The translations under genes and the position numbers were made by a program. From contig CAMLMF010000016.1 in assembly GCA_946480995.1 (NCBI GenBank), positions 1 to 15,074 of the forward strand: a DNA stretch of 15,074 nt. Direction: 5' to 3'. Below are positions 8,434-14,033 of this stretch, in pieces. The DNA comes from an uncultured Bdellovibrio sp. (GTDB lineage Bacteria; Bdellovibrionota; Bdellovibrionia; Bdellovibrionales; Bdellovibrionaceae). Positions within the stretch are counted from its first letter, which is position 1. Every line of letters starts with the position of its first letter. The notes beneath the pieces were generated by a model. The model was given only the letters and a program-made list of their open reading frames with translations, was not told the DNA's origin and made no database searches.

Positions 8434-8465
8434 CAGACGCTGTGTGATTAAACTCGCAGCGTCTG
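8434..8465 (+). terminator. Perfect 9-bp hairpin downstream of the ene-reductase gene
   Basis: CAGACGCTG (8434-8442) and CAGCGTCTG (8457-8465) form an uninterrupted 9-bp stem with a 14-base loop, 21 bases after the stop codon. No T-run follows directly, although a run of seven T lies at 8493-8499, so an intrinsic terminator is not certain. It could instead protect the 3' end or bind a protein. Confidence 0.45.
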
Positions 8466-8507
8466 CTAAATATACCCATCGACAAACTTCTCTTTTTTTA
8501 TTCTGAA

Positions 8508-8535
8508 AAGTGGTTTAGTATCCAATAAACTACTT
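8508..8535 (+). promoter_or_regulatory. Palindrome abutting the ribosome binding site of the GbsR-type gene
   Basis: AAGTGGTTTA (8508-8517) and TAAACTACTT (8526-8535) match at nine of ten positions around an 8-base spacer. The site ends exactly where the AAAAGGA ribosome binding site begins (8536-8542). A weak -10-like TAGTAT (8516-8521) lies inside it. The position suits autorepression by the encoded regulator; alternatively the transcript could fold next to the ribosome binding site. Confidence 0.4.
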
Positions 8536-8548
8536 AAAAGGATCTAAT

Positions 8549-9058
8549 TTGCGCGAGCTTTTGGCTTTAGAAGATACTGTGGGCGACTTTATGCAGTACT
8601 GGGGTTTTAAAAAAATCCACGGGCGTATTTGGCTGCATCTATATACTTCTGACAAGCCGCTTGATTCCGCAGAGCTGATGAAGCGTTTGAAGGTTTCTAA
8701 GGGTTTGATGAGTTTGGCCATGCGTGAACTGATCGAATACAAAGTTATTCAAGCGGCGGCGACCGGTCCCCATGGCACCGTTTTCTATGAGGCTAATTCT
8801 GACATTCAGGGTGTTATCACAAACGTACTAAAATCACGCGAAACAGCGATGTTAGAAAAAACCATGCGTCTGACAAAAAAACTGCAGGGCGTGGGCGCGG
8901 ACTCTTTGAAAAAATCAGGTATTAGTGCTGAAAGGGTGGCGTCCGTGGCAGCGATGACTGAATCCGCGCAAACCTTGTTGGGAGTATTCTTGGCCTTGGG
9001 GCCGATTCAGCAAGAGGGAGATCTCTTCCAAGGCCTTCTCGATCAATACGAAAAGTAA
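8549..9058 (+). CDS. GbsR/MarR-type transcriptional regulator
   Basis: A 169-residue predicted DNA-binding protein. Residues about 20-80 form a winged helix: KKIHGRIWLHLYTSDKPLD, then AELMKRLKVSKGLMSLAMRELIEYKVI, and a wing region GPHGTVFYEA. This pattern (GRI.G.L..SD.PL....L...L..SKG..S..LREL...G.I) is characteristic of the GbsR family of MarR-like regulators, in which a C-terminal helical part dimerises or senses a ligand. The C-terminal half here is helical and rich in Ala, Lys and Leu. The TTG start has AAAAGGA six bases upstream. It lies 136 bases downstream of the ene-reductase gene on the same strand, which suggests but does not prove that it controls that gene. Ligand unknown. Its stop codon directly abuts the convergent S4-like gene with no bases between. 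Confidence 0.82.
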   Translation: MRELLALEDTVGDFMQYWGFKKIHGRIWLHLYTSDKPLDSAELMKRLKVSKGLMSLAMRELIEYKVIQAAATGPHGTVFYEANSDIQGVITNVLKSRETAMLEKTMRLTKKLQGVGADSLKKSGISAERVASVAAMTESAQTLLGVFLALGPIQQEGDLFQGLLDQYEK

Positions 9059-9325
9059 CTATTTGTTTTTAAATCCCAAAATATCGACGTAAGTGATGCC
9101 TTTAGCTACTGACGAAGAGGGCGTTGCTTTTTGACCTTTGATCAAAATTTTTCCAGAATTGAAAAGCTCTTTATATTTTGTGCGTGTAATTTCACGTAAG
9201 TTCAAGTCTTCGTTCTGAGCTTTGATCGCCGCTAACAAAACCGTGTCTAAACGCTTTTGGGATCTATTTAACTCCAAAACGATGCGGAAAGATTTTGCGG
9301 GTTGTGGGGGGATAAAGTCTTGCAT
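9059..9325 (-). CDS. Stand-alone S4-like RNA-binding domain protein
   Basis: An 88-residue protein of otherwise unrecognised role. Residues about 24-83 read KRLDTVLLAAI, then ITRTKYKELFNSGKILIKGQKATPSSSVAKGITYVDI. This follows the S4 fold signature RLD..L......SRT..QKLI..G.V.VNG....PS..V..GD.I seen in ribosomal protein S4, pseudouridine synthases and Hsp15. Nearly the whole protein is this domain, and there is no catalytic partner. The start has AGGAG (9335-9331 on the minus strand) five bases upstream. It is downstream of the lipoprotein gene on the same strand, but the hairpin at 9412-9433 separates them. RNA binding is inferred from the fold; targets could be ribosome or mRNA. Conserved acidic residue differences (GI instead of GD before the last strand) make this a divergent member. 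Confidence 0.75.
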   Translation of the reverse strand: MQDFIPPQPAKSFRIVLELNRSQKRLDTVLLAAIKAQNEDLNLREITRTKYKELFNSGKILIKGQKATPSSSVAKGITYVDILGFKNK

Positions 9326-9364
9326 GGGAACTCCTGGGAACTGTTCTTAAAAGAAGTTCTTAAA
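9326..9364 (-). repeat. Two nested direct-repeat pairs in the leader of the S4-like gene
   Basis: Read on the minus strand, TTTAAGAAC occurs at 9364-9356 and again at 9351-9343, 13 bases apart. AGTTCCC then occurs at 9342-9336 and at 9332-9326, 10 bases apart and flanking the AGGAG ribosome binding site. The second copy touches the ATG. They may be binding sites for a regulator or for the encoded RNA-binding protein; chance is also possible for repeats this short. Confidence 0.35.
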
Positions 9365-9411
9365 CCATTTTTTCTGAGGTTTTAGTAGTAATTAGTGGCA
9401 AAAGGGCGACT

Positions 9412-9433
9412 TTAAGGGGCGGTTGCCCCTTAA
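9412..9433 (-). terminator. Strong hairpin, probable terminator of the lipoprotein gene
   Basis: TTAAGGGGC (9412-9420) and GCCCCTTAA (9425-9433) form a perfect 9-bp stem with a 4-base loop, 29 bases downstream of the lipoprotein stop codon. On the minus strand it is followed by AAGTCGCCCTTTTG, so the T-run is short and displaced. It is the only strong hairpin between the two minus-strand genes. Confidence 0.6.
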
Positions 9434-9462
9434 GTTTGAATTTATTCGCTGTTAAAACCAGG

Positions 9463-10083
9463 CTATTTTGGAATGGGCCCGATGGAGAGTGTGTTATAGA
9501 ACTGAGTTTCGGTAATTTTAAGATCTTCAAAAGCACGGCTGTTGGGAATGCGCTGACTGATGGTCATACGGATATAGGTGCCTAAATCTTTCGGATGCAA
9601 ACACACCAGGCCACGCACTGACATCTTCATGGGCTCGCCTTTGCGCGATTTAACCAACTTGTCGCCTTCACTGATTTGTTCATAGTTCATGCACTCGGCA
9701 CCCTTAAACTTAATGTTCTTAAAGTGACTCGAAGTTTTTTCGAAACGATCGGCAAGTTCAGGCTGCTTCATGGTGTTTTCAAAAAACTTTAAAACTTCTG
9801 GATACTTTTTTAGCTTCAGCTCTTTCACATCCAGCTTACCAAAGCGAACTTCGGCGATCACCGTTGATCCATCTTCTTTGTCTTGCGATGAAGGCTCGCG
9901 ACCTAAAACAAATCCGCCGCCTTCAGGGGTTTTGATTTCGTACCACGGACCATTTGGTGGAATTTGCGTGGTAAAGCCGACTCCTGTTTCGTAAGGAGTT
10001 TTCGGTGGTACGGGTTTCATTTGGTTTGTCGCACATGAAACTAGCAAAGCACTGAAACAAAGGGGCAGAATTAGTTTAGTCAT
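9463..10083 (-). CDS. Hypothetical lipoprotein
   Basis: A 206-residue protein starting MTKLILPLCFSALLVSC, a clear type II signal peptide with lipobox L-V-S-C and Cys17 as the lipidated residue. The mature part is soluble and Lys-rich, with TPEGGGFVLGREPSS, EVRFGKLDVKEL and KFKGAECMNYEQISEGDK segments, and it has two further Cys residues that could form a disulfide. I do not recognise a family. A serine after Cys17 is absent (Ala18), and there is no Asp at +2, which in enteric bacteria would favour outer-membrane sorting. No good ribosome binding site precedes the ATG. It is divergent from the DUF4336-like gene, with 123 bases between starts. Confidence 0.85.
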   Translation of the reverse strand: MTKLILPLCFSALLVSCATNQMKPVPPKTPYETGVGFTTQIPPNGPWYEIKTPEGGGFVLGREPSSQDKEDGSTVIAEVRFGKLDVKELKLKKYPEVLKFFENTMKQPELADRFEKTSSHFKNIKFKGAECMNYEQISEGDKLVKSRKGEPMKMSVRGLVCLHPKDLGTYIRMTISQRIPNSRAFEDLKITETQFYNTLSIGPIPK

Positions 10084-10171
10084 GAATCAATGCTGCAACG
10101 ACGAGGAGCTTCGGTCAAACAAGAAGAGCTAGGTCATTTTTATTACGGCACGCATTGTGTGCTCCGAGTTA

Positions 10172-10199
10172 TTGCCTGTCGCCTGGGATGGCTATAGCC
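10172..10199 (+). promoter_or_regulatory. Weak promoter candidate with a 10-base palindrome
   Basis: TTGCCT (10172-10177) is a poor -35, and TATAGC (10193-10198) lies inside the perfect palindrome GGCTATAGCC (10190-10199). Spacing is only 15 bases. The ATG at 10207 is about nine bases after the -10-like box and no ribosome binding site is seen, so the transcript could be leaderless. Low confidence. Confidence 0.25.
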
Positions 10200-10206
10200 T
10201 TTTGGG

Positions 10207-10920
10207 ATGGCAGATAATAATACTTGGCAGGTTCAGCCCCACGGAAAAATTCAAAGAGTCTCAGAAAATATTTTGCGAGTTGAAGCGCAGCTAACATCCG
10301 GCCCACCTCTGGTGCGCGTGATGACGGTGTTGCGTTTGGCTGGTGGTGATTTGTTGATTCACAATGCAATTGCATTAAATGAAGAGTCGATGAAAGAACT
10401 TGAGGCGTTTGGAACTTTAAAATACTTGATTGTGCCTAATGGCTGGCATCGCATGGATGCGGGTCGCTATTTCACGCGCTATCCACAATTAAAAGTTTTC
10501 TGCCCTCGCGGCAGCCGCGCCAAAGTGGCTGAGGTTGTGCCGGTGCATGGAGTGTATGAAGAGTTTCCTGACAACGCGAATGTTCGCTTTGAAACTCTTC
10601 AGGGCATTAATGAGATGGAAGGCGCTGTGATTTTTGAGGATGCTGAGGGCGCAACGCTTGTGATGAATGATGTTCTGTTCAACATGCCGCATTTGCCGGG
10701 CATTAAAGGATTCATTCTAAAGTATTTGACTGGCTCTTCGGGGGGGCCGCGTGTCAGTCGTTTGATGCGTCTGTCAGCGGTGAAAGACAAAGCCGCTTTG
10801 CGTGCGCATTTTGAAAAGCTTGCGAACTTGCCAAGACTTAAGCGGATTGTGACTGGTCATTACCAGATGATTGAAAACAATCCGGCGGAAGTGCTTCGCA
10901 ACGTCGCCGGAACTTTGTAA
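10207..10920 (+). CDS. DUF4336-like protein, metallo-beta-lactamase-type fold
   Basis: A 237-residue cytoplasmic protein. The order of elements suits a metallo-beta-lactamase fold of the DUF4336 type: LAGGDLLIHNAIALNEES (about 45-62), then LKYLIVPNGWHRMDAGRYFTRYP (about 71-93), LKVFCPRGSRAKV, VIFEDAEGATLVMNDVLFNM (about 141-160) and IVTGHYQMI (about 214-222). Candidate metal or acid residues are His81, Asp84, Asp155 and His218. The canonical HxHxDH motif is not present as such, because the first His pair is reduced to HRMD. Substrate and activity are unknown. The ATG is chosen as the first methionine before the conserved region; it lacks a ribosome binding site. The gene converges on lepB with only six bases between the two stop codons. 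Confidence 0.7.
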   Translation: MADNNTWQVQPHGKIQRVSENILRVEAQLTSGPPLVRVMTVLRLAGGDLLIHNAIALNEESMKELEAFGTLKYLIVPNGWHRMDAGRYFTRYPQLKVFCPRGSRAKVAEVVPVHGVYEEFPDNANVRFETLQGINEMEGAVIFEDAEGATLVMNDVLFNMPHLPGIKGFILKYLTGSSGGPRVSRLMRLSAVKDKAALRAHFEKLANLPRLKRIVTGHYQMIENNPAEVLRNVAGTL

Positions 10921-10926
10921 TTAGAT

Positions 10927-11574
10927 TTAAATCAAACTTTTGAAAATTCGCGAAAGGTCCATGCTGGGCAGAATATCTTCGAAATTGATATTCCATAAAA
11001 CCAATTGGACTTTTCCTTTAAGGGCGTCTCTTTTTACTAAGCCCCAATAGCGACCGTCATTACTGTCATCGCGATTGTCACCCATGAAAAAGTACGAGTC
11101 TTCAGGCACGGTGACTTCAAAAGTTTCTTCGCGTGCAAACATTGGCAGACGCTGCACTTGATATTGATGCTTGTCTAAGTTTTCCGTGTAAGTAACTGTG
11201 GCGTTTTGATTTAGATTTGCTGATTCTAAAGCTTTGCCGTTAATTGTGATAAAGCCGTTTTTTACTTTGATGCGGTCTCCGGGAATGCCAATCAGTCTTT
11301 TCACGTAAGTTGTGGAGTTGTCACCTGGCCAAATAAAGACGATGATGTCGCCGCGTTCTGGATTACCCATGTGGGCAAGTTTGATGGATGTAAACGGCAA
11401 CTTAAAATCGTAAGCCATTTTATTCACACCGATATGATCACCTACGTGTAACGTCGGAATCATTGATCCTGAAGGCACGCGGTTCTGATCGGCAATCGAC
11501 CAGCGCACGGCAAAAAGTAAAAATATGCTAAGAATGAAACTTCTATTTTTCTTAATATAATCAATAACTTTCAC
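10927..11574 (-). CDS. lepB: Signal peptidase I
   Basis: Inner-membrane serine protease that removes signal peptides from exported proteins. The 215 residues contain one N-terminal membrane segment (about 12-28) with Lys residues before it, then the family boxes: PSGSMIPTL with catalytic Ser37, YVKRLIGIPGD with general-base Lys92, and GDNRDDSNDGRYWG (about 165-178). The E. coli enzyme has a second membrane segment and insertions that are missing here, so this is the compact form common outside the enterics. The start is GTG at 11574, with GAGG six bases upstream. The 80-base gap to the divergent XRE gene is full of inverted repeats, so expression may be linked to that regulator. Bdellovibrio-like genomes often carry more than one signal peptidase I; whether this one is essential cannot be told. 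Confidence 0.95.
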   Translation of the reverse strand: MKVIDYIKKNRSFILSIFLLFAVRWSIADQNRVPSGSMIPTLHVGDHIGVNKMAYDFKLPFTSIKLAHMGNPERGDIIVFIWPGDNSTTYVKRLIGIPGDRIKVKNGFITINGKALESANLNQNATVTYTENLDKHQYQVQRLPMFAREETFEVTVPEDSYFFMGDNRDDSNDGRYWGLVKRDALKGKVQLVLWNINFEDILPSMDLSRIFKSLI

Positions 11575-11586
11575 GTCTAACCTCGC

Positions 11587-11656
11587 AAAGTATGCTTTAC
11601 ATAAAGTACATTATACTTTACACAATGTCAAGTATACGTTACATTGTGTAAAGTAT
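11587..11656. promoter_or_regulatory. Divergent control region with perfect 16-base inverted repeat (lepB / XRE operon)
   Basis: ATACTTTACACAATGT (11613-11628) recurs as its exact reverse complement at 11641-11656 with a 12-base spacer that contains the palindrome GTATAC. A second inverted repeat, TAAAGTA (11602-11608) and TACTTTA (11614-11620), overlaps it, and a related AAAGTATGCTTTAC stretch lies at 11587-11600. The right arm includes the first two bases of the XRE start codon (11655). On the minus strand there is a consensus TATAAT (11615-11610), suitable as the lepB -10, and a consensus TTGACA (11631-11626), but these two are only ten bases apart and cannot act as a pair. On the plus strand TTTACA (11617-11622) and TACATT (11640-11645) are 17 bases apart. 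Repeated TAAAGTA half-sites strongly suggest an XRE operator array controlling both directions. Confidence 0.7.
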
Positions 11657-11861
11657 GATTGAAAATAAGGTAAAGCTCGCAAGGGTGGCAAAAGGGGATC
11701 TGACTCAGCAAGAGTTGGCCGATCGAATTCAGTGTTCGCGGCAGACAATTCATTCCATTGAAAGCGGCAAGTTTGTGCCATCGGTGGAGTTGGCGTTACG
11801 AATTGCTTTAGAGTTGGATGTAAAAGTTGAAGAGATATTTATGTTAGGAGATCAAAAATGA
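11655..11861 (+). CDS. Small XRE/Cro-type helix-turn-helix regulator
   Basis: A 68-residue protein that is essentially one lambda-repressor-type DNA-binding domain: KLARVAKGDLTQQELADRIQ, recognition helix CSRQTIHSIESGK, then VELALRIALELDVKVEEIF. It has no ligand or dimerisation domain, like the small regulators commonly paired with a membrane protein gene. The ATG is embedded in the inverted repeat and has no Shine-Dalgarno sequence, so translation may start on a leaderless message. The gene overlaps the next one by four bases (ATGA), which implies translational coupling. Autorepression through the upstream repeats is likely. Confidence 0.9.
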   Translation: MIENKVKLARVAKGDLTQQELADRIQCSRQTIHSIESGKFVPSVELALRIALELDVKVEEIFMLGDQK

Positions 11862-12127
11862 TTTCTTGGATTTTAGTTTTATCTGTCGCGATTTATTTGG
11901 TCTTTCATCTTTGGGATCGTAAGCAAATCAAAGATGAACGTGAAGCCTTGATTGAACTTAAAACTTCGGCGATTCAAGGTCAGGTGACGGTCGTTGCCTT
12001 AATTATTTTAGCTCTGGTTTATTCCTTCAATCCCGATATTCCGGCATGGTTTTGTTTATTGGCGATGAACATTGCTCATCTGTATTCAGAAATTTTTGGG
12101 AAGATTTACTTCCGCGCAAAGATTTAG
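11858..12127 (+). CDS. Small integral membrane protein partnered with the XRE regulator
   Basis: An 89-residue protein with three predicted membrane segments: about 2-19 (ISWILVLSVAIYLVFHLW), about 41-58 (GQVTVVALIILALVYSF) and about 63-82 (AWFCLLAMNIAHLYSEIF). A charged loop DRKQIKDEREALIELK separates the first two. AGGAG lies eight to nine bases before the ATG, which overlaps the XRE stop codon. Pairs of a small XRE regulator and a small multi-helix membrane protein are widespread, but their biochemical role is mostly unknown. It could act as a membrane sensor or anti-regulator for the upstream protein; that is inference only. Confidence 0.82.
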   Translation: MISWILVLSVAIYLVFHLWDRKQIKDEREALIELKTSAIQGQVTVVALIILALVYSFNPDIPAWFCLLAMNIAHLYSEIFGKIYFRAKI

Positions 12128-12136
12128 GCTGGTGAG

Positions 12137-12760
12137 ATGAATAAATTAAGCCTGTCTGTGACTGAGACCAAAGAACTTTATAAAATCATGAGCACATATC
12201 CTTTAGCCACGGTGACTACGTCGTTAGGTGATTCTCTTGAAATAAGTCATTTGCCCGTGGTTGCAGAAATTTCAGCTAATGGAAAAATCAAAATCTCTGG
12301 GCACTTATCCACGCGAAATCCACAATGGGCGCATCTTAAACGCGGGGCCCGCATGACAATGATTTTCAATGGTCCGCAAACGTATATTAACTCAAGTTGG
12401 TATGTTAAAAATGACGTTTCGACTTGGAACTATATTACGGTGCAAGCTAGTGGTGTGGCGTCTTTGGTTGAAACTTATGACGGATTAGTAAATATTTTGA
12501 AGATCACAACTGATTTGACGAATAAGCTATATGAAGACCAATGGGATTTCTATATTCCTGAGGATTTACGTTCAGAATCTGAGTTGACAGAGCTTATCGG
12601 CGGATTTCAGCTTGAACCCGCAAATTTGAGTGGTCGCTTTAAGTTAAGCCAAAGTAAATCTTTAGAGGATCAGCAGCGCATCATCAAAGGGCTGTCGTCA
12701 CGCCAAGATGAAAACAGCCGGTGTATCGCTCAAGCCATGCAAGAAAACATTAAACAGTGA
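12137..12760 (+). CDS. paiB: PaiB-type FMN-binding protein
   Basis: A 207-residue member of the FMN-binding split-barrel family named after Bacillus PaiB, a negative regulator of sporulation and degradative enzyme genes. Diagnostic stretches are present in order: YPLATVTTS, SHLPVV, SGHLSTRNPQW (family form HLARANPQW), IFNGPQTYINSSWY, VSTWNYITVQASG, and the C-terminal LSGRFKLSQSKSLEDQQRIIKGL (family form GKFKLSQN.S..D...V...L). It lies nine bases after the membrane protein gene and so appears third in the operon. AGG at 12126-12128 is a weak ribosome binding site. Many members are flavoproteins without proven DNA binding, so regulator versus enzyme is open. In Bacillus it pairs with the acetyltransferase PaiA, which is absent here. 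Confidence 0.92.
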   Translation: MNKLSLSVTETKELYKIMSTYPLATVTTSLGDSLEISHLPVVAEISANGKIKISGHLSTRNPQWAHLKRGARMTMIFNGPQTYINSSWYVKNDVSTWNYITVQASGVASLVETYDGLVNILKITTDLTNKLYEDQWDFYIPEDLRSESELTELIGGFQLEPANLSGRFKLSQSKSLEDQQRIIKGLSSRQDENSRCIAQAMQENIKQ

Positions 12761-12784
12761 CTTAGAGTTAGATCAACTCTAAGT
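12760..12784 (+). terminator. Perfect 10-bp hairpin touching the paiB stop codon
   Basis: ACTTAGAGTT (12760-12769) and AACTCTAAGT (12775-12784) form an uninterrupted 10-bp stem with a 5-base loop AGATC. The first base is the last base of the TGA stop. There is no T-run directly after it, so it may end or stabilise the operon transcript rather than act as a classical intrinsic terminator. Confidence 0.5.
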
Positions 12785-12791
12785 GGCAATC

Positions 12792-12800
12792 TGCTATGAT
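12792..12800 (+). promoter_or_regulatory. Extended -10 promoter candidate for the SWIM-J gene
   Basis: TGCTATGAT matches the extended -10 form TGnTATAAT at all but one position. No -35 box is found 16-18 bases upstream, as is usual for extended -10 promoters. A start about seven bases downstream would give a leader of roughly 60 bases ending in the A/T hairpin at 12845-12863. Confidence 0.45.
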
Positions 12801-12866
12801 TTTCTGGAGACCCGCTTCTTCGAATTTATCTTTTGCCGCTGCCTATTTTATGAAATATAAAATCTC

Positions 12867-13544
12867 ATGGCCGTAAGACAATCCATACAACAAGCTTTTA
12901 AAGCCGAAGTAAAAAATGCTGGGGGCGAGCTCGTTGACGAAGGCGTGGTCATTTTGACTGTCACTTCCGACACAGCCATCAACGCTCTGGTGCGCGCGGG
13001 AACTCCTTCGCGAGTGTCGTTGACAAGTACTTCAATTTCTTCGCCGATGATTCTTGCGGCGTGCAGTTGTACACGCGCGAAAAAAAGTATTTTGTGCAAA
13101 CATATCTGGGCCGTCGTACAACTAACAGATGTAAAGCATCCTGATTTCTTGGATTCAAAAACAGATATCACGATGAAAGAAGTGGCTCCTGCAGCAGAAT
13201 CTCCGCAGAAAGCCAAGCAAGACGCTTTCAAAAAGCAGCAGGCCGAGCGGTTAAAAGCGCGTAATAAAGAAAAGCGTTTGGAGCTTAAGGTGCAGAAAAA
13301 AGGTCTTCCGCCTAAATCTAAAAATACCAAACTCAGTGTCAGCTATCCGAATGAAGTGCACACGTCACTTGCGTACTTTAAAAAGAATGGTTTTGAAATT
13401 GAAACCCCTTTGGTCGCTGCACAAATCCAAGAGGCGCGCCGCTTGCTTTCGCGCATCTTTCACCCTGATAAGGGCGGCAGTCATGCAGAAGTTTTAGAGC
13501 TTAATCAGCACTATGATATTTTGCTATCGTACGCAGGCGGTTGA
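12867..13544 (+). CDS. SWIM zinc finger and J-domain fusion protein
   Basis: A 225-residue protein with two recognisable parts. Residues 66-79 read CSCTRAKKSILCKH, a SWIM zinc finger (CxC-x8-CxH), preceded by a beta-rich segment as usual for the family; SWIM fingers bind DNA or protein partners. Residues about 108-150 form a highly charged Lys/Glu/Gln-rich, probably helical linker (AKQDAFKKQQAERLKARNK). Residues about 163-222 resemble the end of a J-domain: helix QIQEARRLLSRIF, the HPD motif at 199-201 followed by KGG, and helix AEVLELNQHYDILL. HPD is what J-proteins use to stimulate DnaK ATPase. The fusion suggests delivery of DnaK to a nucleic-acid or protein target. The ATG at 12867 lacks a ribosome binding site and has a 7-bp hairpin just upstream. 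No DnaK gene is nearby. Confidence 0.85.
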   Translation: MAVRQSIQQAFKAEVKNAGGELVDEGVVILTVTSDTAINALVRAGTPSRVSLTSTSISSPMILAACSCTRAKKSILCKHIWAVVQLTDVKHPDFLDSKTDITMKEVAPAAESPQKAKQDAFKKQQAERLKARNKEKRLELKVQKKGLPPKSKNTKLSVSYPNEVHTSLAYFKKNGFEIETPLVAAQIQEARRLLSRIFHPDKGGSHAEVLELNQHYDILLSYAGG

Positions 13545-13712
13545 ACCCTGGGCCTAGGTCAAGACGAAGGCTGGGCTTGGGTTACAGATCGAGGCTAGTT
13601 GTCAAAATTTATTGATAAGAGTCCCTGCCAGAGCGCAAAATAAGATATGGCTGCTAAATTATACGTCTGCTTCCAGGTTCTGAAGTTAATCAATATCACA
13701 ACTGAAGTCAGC

Positions 13713-14033
13713 ATGCTCACTATCGGTGACAATGAACTTGTCGAGGTTCTTGAGTACGATCAAGAGCACATTTCTTTTGAAGCCGATGGCCGATCTTGTC
13801 AGCCCGGTCACTTAGTAAAAATGACGGGCACGATTCATTTTCCTGAAGGCCCAGCGCCAGTCATTTTCTTAGGTAAAGTAACTAAAGCGATTCCGCAGCA
13901 AAACAACAAAGTTAAAGTCACCATTGAGCTTAGATCTTTTGATAAAGATTTGTGGGGCCGATTCACCGCGGTGTTAGCAAAACGCCAGGATGATCTGGAT
14001 CGTTTATTTAACTTAATGCGAGACGCAGAATGA
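13713..14033 (+). CDS. PilZ-like small protein
   Basis: About 106 residues from ATG 13713. The alternation of strands HISFEADGRSCQPGHLVKMTGTIHFP, VIFLGKVTKAIPQQNNKVKVTIELRSFDKDLW and a C-terminal helix RFTAVLAKRQDDLDRLFNLM looks like the barrel half of a PilZ domain. The c-di-GMP-binding RxxxR and D/NxSxxG motifs are not present, so nucleotide binding is doubtful. The family call is tentative. An in-frame ATG at 13647 would add 22 residues (MAAKLYVCFQVLKL...) that look unconserved; TAAGAT directly before it (13641-13646) is more plausibly a -10 box. The stop overlaps the next start (ATGA at 14030-14033), so the two proteins are probably made together and may act in one pathway. Confidence 0.65.
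   Translation: MLTIGDNELVEVLEYDQEHISFEADGRSCQPGHLVKMTGTIHFPEGPAPVIFLGKVTKAIPQQNNKVKVTIELRSFDKDLWGRFTAVLAKRQDDLDRLFNLMRDAE

Noticed and set aside
11610..11631. Consensus TTGACA and TATAAT on the minus strand taken as one promoter
   Set aside because: The boxes are ten bases apart instead of about 17, so they cannot be used together by the main sigma factor.
12848..13330. A 160-codon minus-strand frame opposite the SWIM-J gene
   Set aside because: The plus frame carries the SWIM and HPD motifs and ends in a coherent domain. The minus frame has no recognisable motif and no upstream ribosome binding site.
13545..13646. Imperfect inverted repeat AACCC...GGGTT as a terminator after the SWIM-J gene
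   Set aside because: The stem has two mismatches and a G-T pair and no T-run follows, so it is too weak to list.
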